The position numbers and the translations under genes are program-made. A stretch of DNA of 24,735 nt from JAKEHA01 sp035687255 (lineage in GTDB: Bacteria; Krumholzibacteriota; Krumholzibacteriia; WVZY01; JAKEHA01): positions 1-24,735 of the forward strand of contig DASRYI010000275.1 in NCBI GenBank assembly GCA_035687255.1, given 5' to 3'. Shown piece by piece: positions 22,222 through 24,735 of this stretch. The first letter of the stretch is position 1; the number at the start of each line of letters is the position of its first letter. Below the pieces are notes generated by a model. It ran no database searches, was not told the DNA's origin, and was given only the letters and a program-made list of their open reading frames with translations.

Positions 22222-23487
22222 CTACTTCTCCTTTTCCTTCTCCTGCTTGATGCGCACGCGCGCGCCGTCACGCAAATCGCCGATCACCTTGAAGGGCCCG
22301 GAAACCACCTGCTCGCCCTTCGTCAGTCCGGATTTCACCACGAAGTAGCTCTGCCCCGCGATGCCCACGCGCACGGGGCGAAAATGCGCCACTCCGTTTT
22401 CCACCACGAACACGCCCTCGATGTCCTTCGGCTTTCCCGGCGTGGACGAGGTGTCGGCCGCTTCGGCGCCCTTCTGCTTCTTGCCGTGCGCGCGTTCGCG
22501 CCGCAGGCGCGCCTCGTCCCGCACCGTGAGACTCTGGATGGGCACGGCCAGCACGTTGTTCTCCGTTGCCACCGTGATGTCGACGGACGCCGACAGGCCG
22601 GGACGCACGGCCGGGATGGAATCCTTGAGCGCGACCACCACCTTGAAATCGACGGACTCCTGGCCGAGACCGGCCTGCGTGCGGATGGCGCTGTTGCCCA
22701 CCTCGGTCACCACGCCCTTGAAGGTGGTATCCGGGCTGGCGTCGAGGCGCACCACCGCGGGCTGGCCGGGTTTGACCATGACCACTTCGGTTTCGTCGAC
22801 GCGAACCTCGGCTTCGATTTCGGAGAGGTCGGCGATGGTGAGCAACACCGTTCCGGGGTTGTTGATGGTCCCCATGATGGCGCTCTCGCCCTCTTCGACG
22901 TTGAGCGCAGTGATCACGCCTGTCATTTCGGCGGTGATGCGCATCTGCCGCAGCTCGTGCTGCGCCTTCTGAAGCGATGCGCGCGCCTCGATCAGGCTTT
23001 CGTTGGCGGACTTGGCGCGCGCCTCGGCCATATCCAGCGACGCCTTGGCGTCGCGCATGTCGGTATCCGACATGAACCCCTTGTCGAAGAGCTGCTGGGC
23101 GCGCTGGTAGTCATCGCGCGCCTTGCGAAGCGAGGCGGTCTCCAGATCGACCGACGCCGCAGCGCCGCGCACGGCGGCCTGCAACTGATCCACCGACGAC
23201 TGGTACGTCTCCGCGTCGATCTCGAGCAGGAAGTCGCCCTTCTTGACGTGGTCCCCTTCCTTGACCGCCAGTTTCGTCACCTTGCCGATGGCCTGGGCGC
23301 TTACGTTGACGCGACGCTTGGGCTGAATCTCACCCGACGCAGTGATGATCTTGGTCACGTCGCGCGTGGCCACCGGGGCCACCTGCACGTCGATGCGGTG
23401 CCCCTGCCTGGCCTTGAGGTTGATCAGCGCCAGCGCGGCCAGCACCAGCACACCCGATCCGATCAGAATTACTTTCTTCTTGCTCAT
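22222..23487 (-). CDS. Periplasmic adaptor subunit (MacA/HlyD family)
   Basis: Links the inner-membrane permease to the TolC-type channel. 421 aa: one N-terminal membrane anchor (about 6-23), a biotinyl-lipoyl half (VTKLAVKEGDHVKKGDFLLE, about 70-89), a long alpha-hairpin (about 95-182), the second lipoyl half (MTGVITALNVEEGESA), then beta-barrel and membrane-proximal domains (VLAVPIQSLTVRDEA, GLTKGEQVVSGPFKVIGDL). Residues about 324-357 form a charged, low-complexity insert rich in Lys, Arg, Glu and Ala, and the tail is Lys/Glu repeats. The ATG at 23487 overlaps the ATPase stop as ATGA. Confidence 0.93.
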   Translation of the reverse strand: MSKKKVILIGSGVLVLAALALINLKARQGHRIDVQVAPVATRDVTKIITASGEIQPKRRVNVSAQAIGKVTKLAVKEGDHVKKGDFLLEIDAETYQSSVDQLQAAVRGAAASVDLETASLRKARDDYQRAQQLFDKGFMSDTDMRDAKASLDMAEARAKSANESLIEARASLQKAQHELRQMRITAEMTGVITALNVEEGESAIMGTINNPGTVLLTIADLSEIEAEVRVDETEVVMVKPGQPAVVRLDASPDTTFKGVVTEVGNSAIRTQAGLGQESVDFKVVVALKDSIPAVRPGLSASVDITVATENNVLAVPIQSLTVRDEARLRRERAHGKKQKGAEAADTSSTPGKPKDIEGVFVVENGVAHFRPVRVGIAGQSYFVVKSGLTKGEQVVSGPFKVIGDLRDGARVRIKQEKEKEK

Positions 23488-24188
23488 GGTGATGTTTCCC
23501 CTCCGGCCGCGGAACGGCGCCGGTCGGACTCCACGCGGCCATCGTGCAGCCGCACCTCGCGCAGCGCGTGCGACGCGATGGCATCGTCGTGGGTGACCAC
23601 GATCAAGGTGTGCCCCTGTCGGTGCAAGTCCTCGAACAGGTTCATGATTTCGGCCCCTGATTTCGAATCCAGATTACCCGTGGGCTCGTCCGCCAGGATC
23701 AGCGACGGCCGGTTCACCAGCGCACGCGCAATCGCCACGCGTTGCCGCTGTCCGCCCGAGAGTTCGTTGGGACGGTGATGCGCCCGGTCTTCCAGGTCGA
23801 CGGCGCGCAACGATTCGATGACGCGCTCCCGCCGCTGGCGGGCGTCGACACCGGCGTAGATGAGGGGCAGCTCGACGTTCTGGAGGGCGGTGGCGCGCGG
23901 CAGCAGGTTGAAGGTCTGAAAGACGAAGCCGATTTCCCGGTTGCGGATGTAGGCCAGCTCGTCATCGGTGAGGTGCGTGACATCTTCACCGTTGAGGACG
24001 TAGCTGCCCTCGGTGGGTGTGTCCAGGCACCCGATGATGTTCATGAAGGTGGTCTTGCCGGAACCCGAAGGCCCCATCAAGGCGACGTACTCATTGGGCT
24101 CGACGTCGAGATCCACCCCGGCGAGTGCGTTGACCACATGGTTACCCATCTGGTAACGCCTGACGATACCGCGCATTTGTATGAGCAT
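23484..24188 (-). CDS. ABC transporter ATPase, MacB/LolD type
   Basis: Cytoplasmic ATPase that drives the two FtsX-type permeases. 234 aa, a stand-alone nucleotide-binding domain. Walker A GPSGSGKT (39-46), Q-loop Q91, signature LSGGQ (143-147), Walker B LILADEP (163-169), D-loop and switch H200 are all present, so it should hydrolyse ATP. TGNLDS after Walker B is typical of the MacB/LolD/FtsE branch. The ATG at 24188 has no Shine-Dalgarno; a 7-bp hairpin (24196-24217) stands 7 nt upstream. ATG at 24176 is an alternative. It lies 58 nt after the TolC-family gene. Confidence 0.95.
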   Translation of the reverse strand: MLIQMRGIVRRYQMGNHVVNALAGVDLDVEPNEYVALMGPSGSGKTTFMNIIGCLDTPTEGSYVLNGEDVTHLTDDELAYIRNREIGFVFQTFNLLPRATALQNVELPLIYAGVDARQRRERVIESLRAVDLEDRAHHRPNELSGGQRQRVAIARALVNRPSLILADEPTGNLDSKSGAEIMNLFEDLHRQGHTLIVVTHDDAIASHALREVRLHDGRVESDRRRSAAGGETSP

Positions 24189-24195
24189 GAAACAA

Positions 24196-24217
24196 CACGA
24201 CGCCCCGGACCGTCGTG
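24196..24217 (-). promoter_or_regulatory. Hairpin just upstream of the ABC ATPase start codon
   Basis: CACGACG at 24196-24202 and CGTCGTG at 24211-24217 form a perfect 7-bp stem with an 8-base loop. On the minus strand it is followed by TTGTTTC and then the ATG of the ATPase. The T-rich stretch is too short for a confident terminator. It occupies the place of the missing ribosome-binding site and separates the TolC-family gene from the rest of the exporter operon. Confidence 0.5.
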
Positions 24218-24246
24218 CTGCAGCGACCGGCCGGAGCTTCCTTTCG

Positions 24247-24735
24247 TCAGTGAGTGGTAATCCGGCGGCCGGTTGCGCGCTGCAGGTCCGCGCGGTTGAT
24301 CAGATAGTCCACGCGCGCATCGATCAGCTGCGCCTGTGCGGAAACCAGTGACGAATTGCTCTGAATGGTTTCGAGAATGGTCCCTGCTCCCACACGATAG
24401 CGCTCTTCGGCCAGGCGCTGGTTTTCTTCGGCAGCCGCTACGGTTTCCTCGGCCAGCGACAGACGCTGCATGGCCTCATCCAGATTCAGCATGATCTGCT
24501 TGAGGTCCAGCACCGCGTCGATCTTGGCCTGCTGCAGATCATACTCGGAAATCCGCCGGCGCGCTTTGGCATCCTGGATGCCCGACTTGGTCTGGAAGCG
24601 GTCGAAGATATTCCAGTCCAGGAACACACCCAGCGACCACACGTAGTCGCGCTTGAACATGGCCCCGTCGTCGGGAAACGTGCGGTCGCTCCAGCCGTAC
24701 GAGAACCCGGCCCCGATGGTCGGATAGCGGCCCGC
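24247..24735 (-). CDS. TolC-family outer-membrane efflux protein, C-terminal part (cut by window edge)
   Basis: Outer-membrane channel of a tripartite exporter. The frame is open from position 24735 to the TGA at 24249-24247, giving 162 residues; the start lies outside the window. I translated the edge by hand: AGRYPTIGAGFSYGW, then a barrel-strand region (WSLGVFLDWNIFDRF) and the typical long helix pair with YDLQQAKIDAVLDLKQIM, ENQRLAEERYRVGAGTILE and the closing QLIDARVDYLINRADLQRATG. These are standard TolC/OEP features. It is the first gene, within this window, of the run that continues with the ATPase, adaptor and two permeases. Confidence 0.93.
   Translation of the reverse strand, partial: AGRYPTIGAGFSYGWSDRTFPDDGAMFKRDYVWSLGVFLDWNIFDRFQTKSGIQDAKARRRISEYDLQQAKIDAVLDLKQIMLNLDEAMQRLSLAEETVAAAEENQRLAEERYRVGAGTILETIQSNSSLVSAQAQLIDARVDYLINRADLQRATGRRITTH

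Overview
A GC-rich window in which every gene I can support lies on the minus strand, so transcription runs from position 24735 towards position 1. No rRNA, tRNA, CRISPR array, insertion sequence or plus-strand gene is visible. The organism is a diderm bacterium: there is a TolC-type outer-membrane protein, an outer-membrane barrel, a lipoprotein and Lgt. It has a MreB/RodA cell-elongation system, so it is probably rod-shaped. The GWxTD-domain protein and the two split MacB-type permeases suggest an uncultured FCB-related lineage (Eisenbacteria, Krumholzibacteriota or Gemmatimonadota type). That placement is inference from gene content, not from a marker phylogeny.

Layout in transcription order. 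(1) 24735-19721: a tripartite export operon with the C-terminal part of a TolC-family protein, a MacB/LolD-type ATPase, a MacA-like adaptor, and two consecutive FtsX/MacB-type permeases without ATPase domains. (2) 19636-13801: a GWxTD-domain secreted protein, then a peptide-import set (lipoprotein binding protein, DppB-like and DppC-like permeases) ending in an apparently cytoplasmic SH3-NlpC/P60 peptidase. The set looks like murein-peptide salvage but has no ATPase genes here. (3) 13779-12031: a self-contained unit for a probable abundant outer-membrane barrel protein, with an A-tract plus TTGACA promoter, a leader of about 300 nt containing several short hairpins, a strong Shine-Dalgarno and a textbook intrinsic terminator. 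(4) 11935-10724: a rhomboid protease fused to a TPR-like C-terminal region. (5) 10656-2714: radC-mreB-mreC-mreD-mrdA-rodA-lgt-comF, tightly packed with several ATGA overlaps, behind a plausible promoter. (6) 2717-1: the glycolytic operon gap-pgk-tpiA (tpiA cut by the window edge), behind a TTGACA-17-TAACAT promoter whose -35 box overlaps the comF stop codon, with a leader of about 200 nt.

Most of the window is envelope biology: wall elongation, lipoprotein maturation, peptidoglycan-peptide salvage, export across two membranes and an outer-membrane protein. The parts least explained by known families are the structured leader and barrel protein (12.1-13.8 kb), the GWxTD protein coupled to a peptide transporter, and hairpins sitting where ribosome-binding sites are expected. 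I found no clear evidence of a wholly new defence or mobile system.
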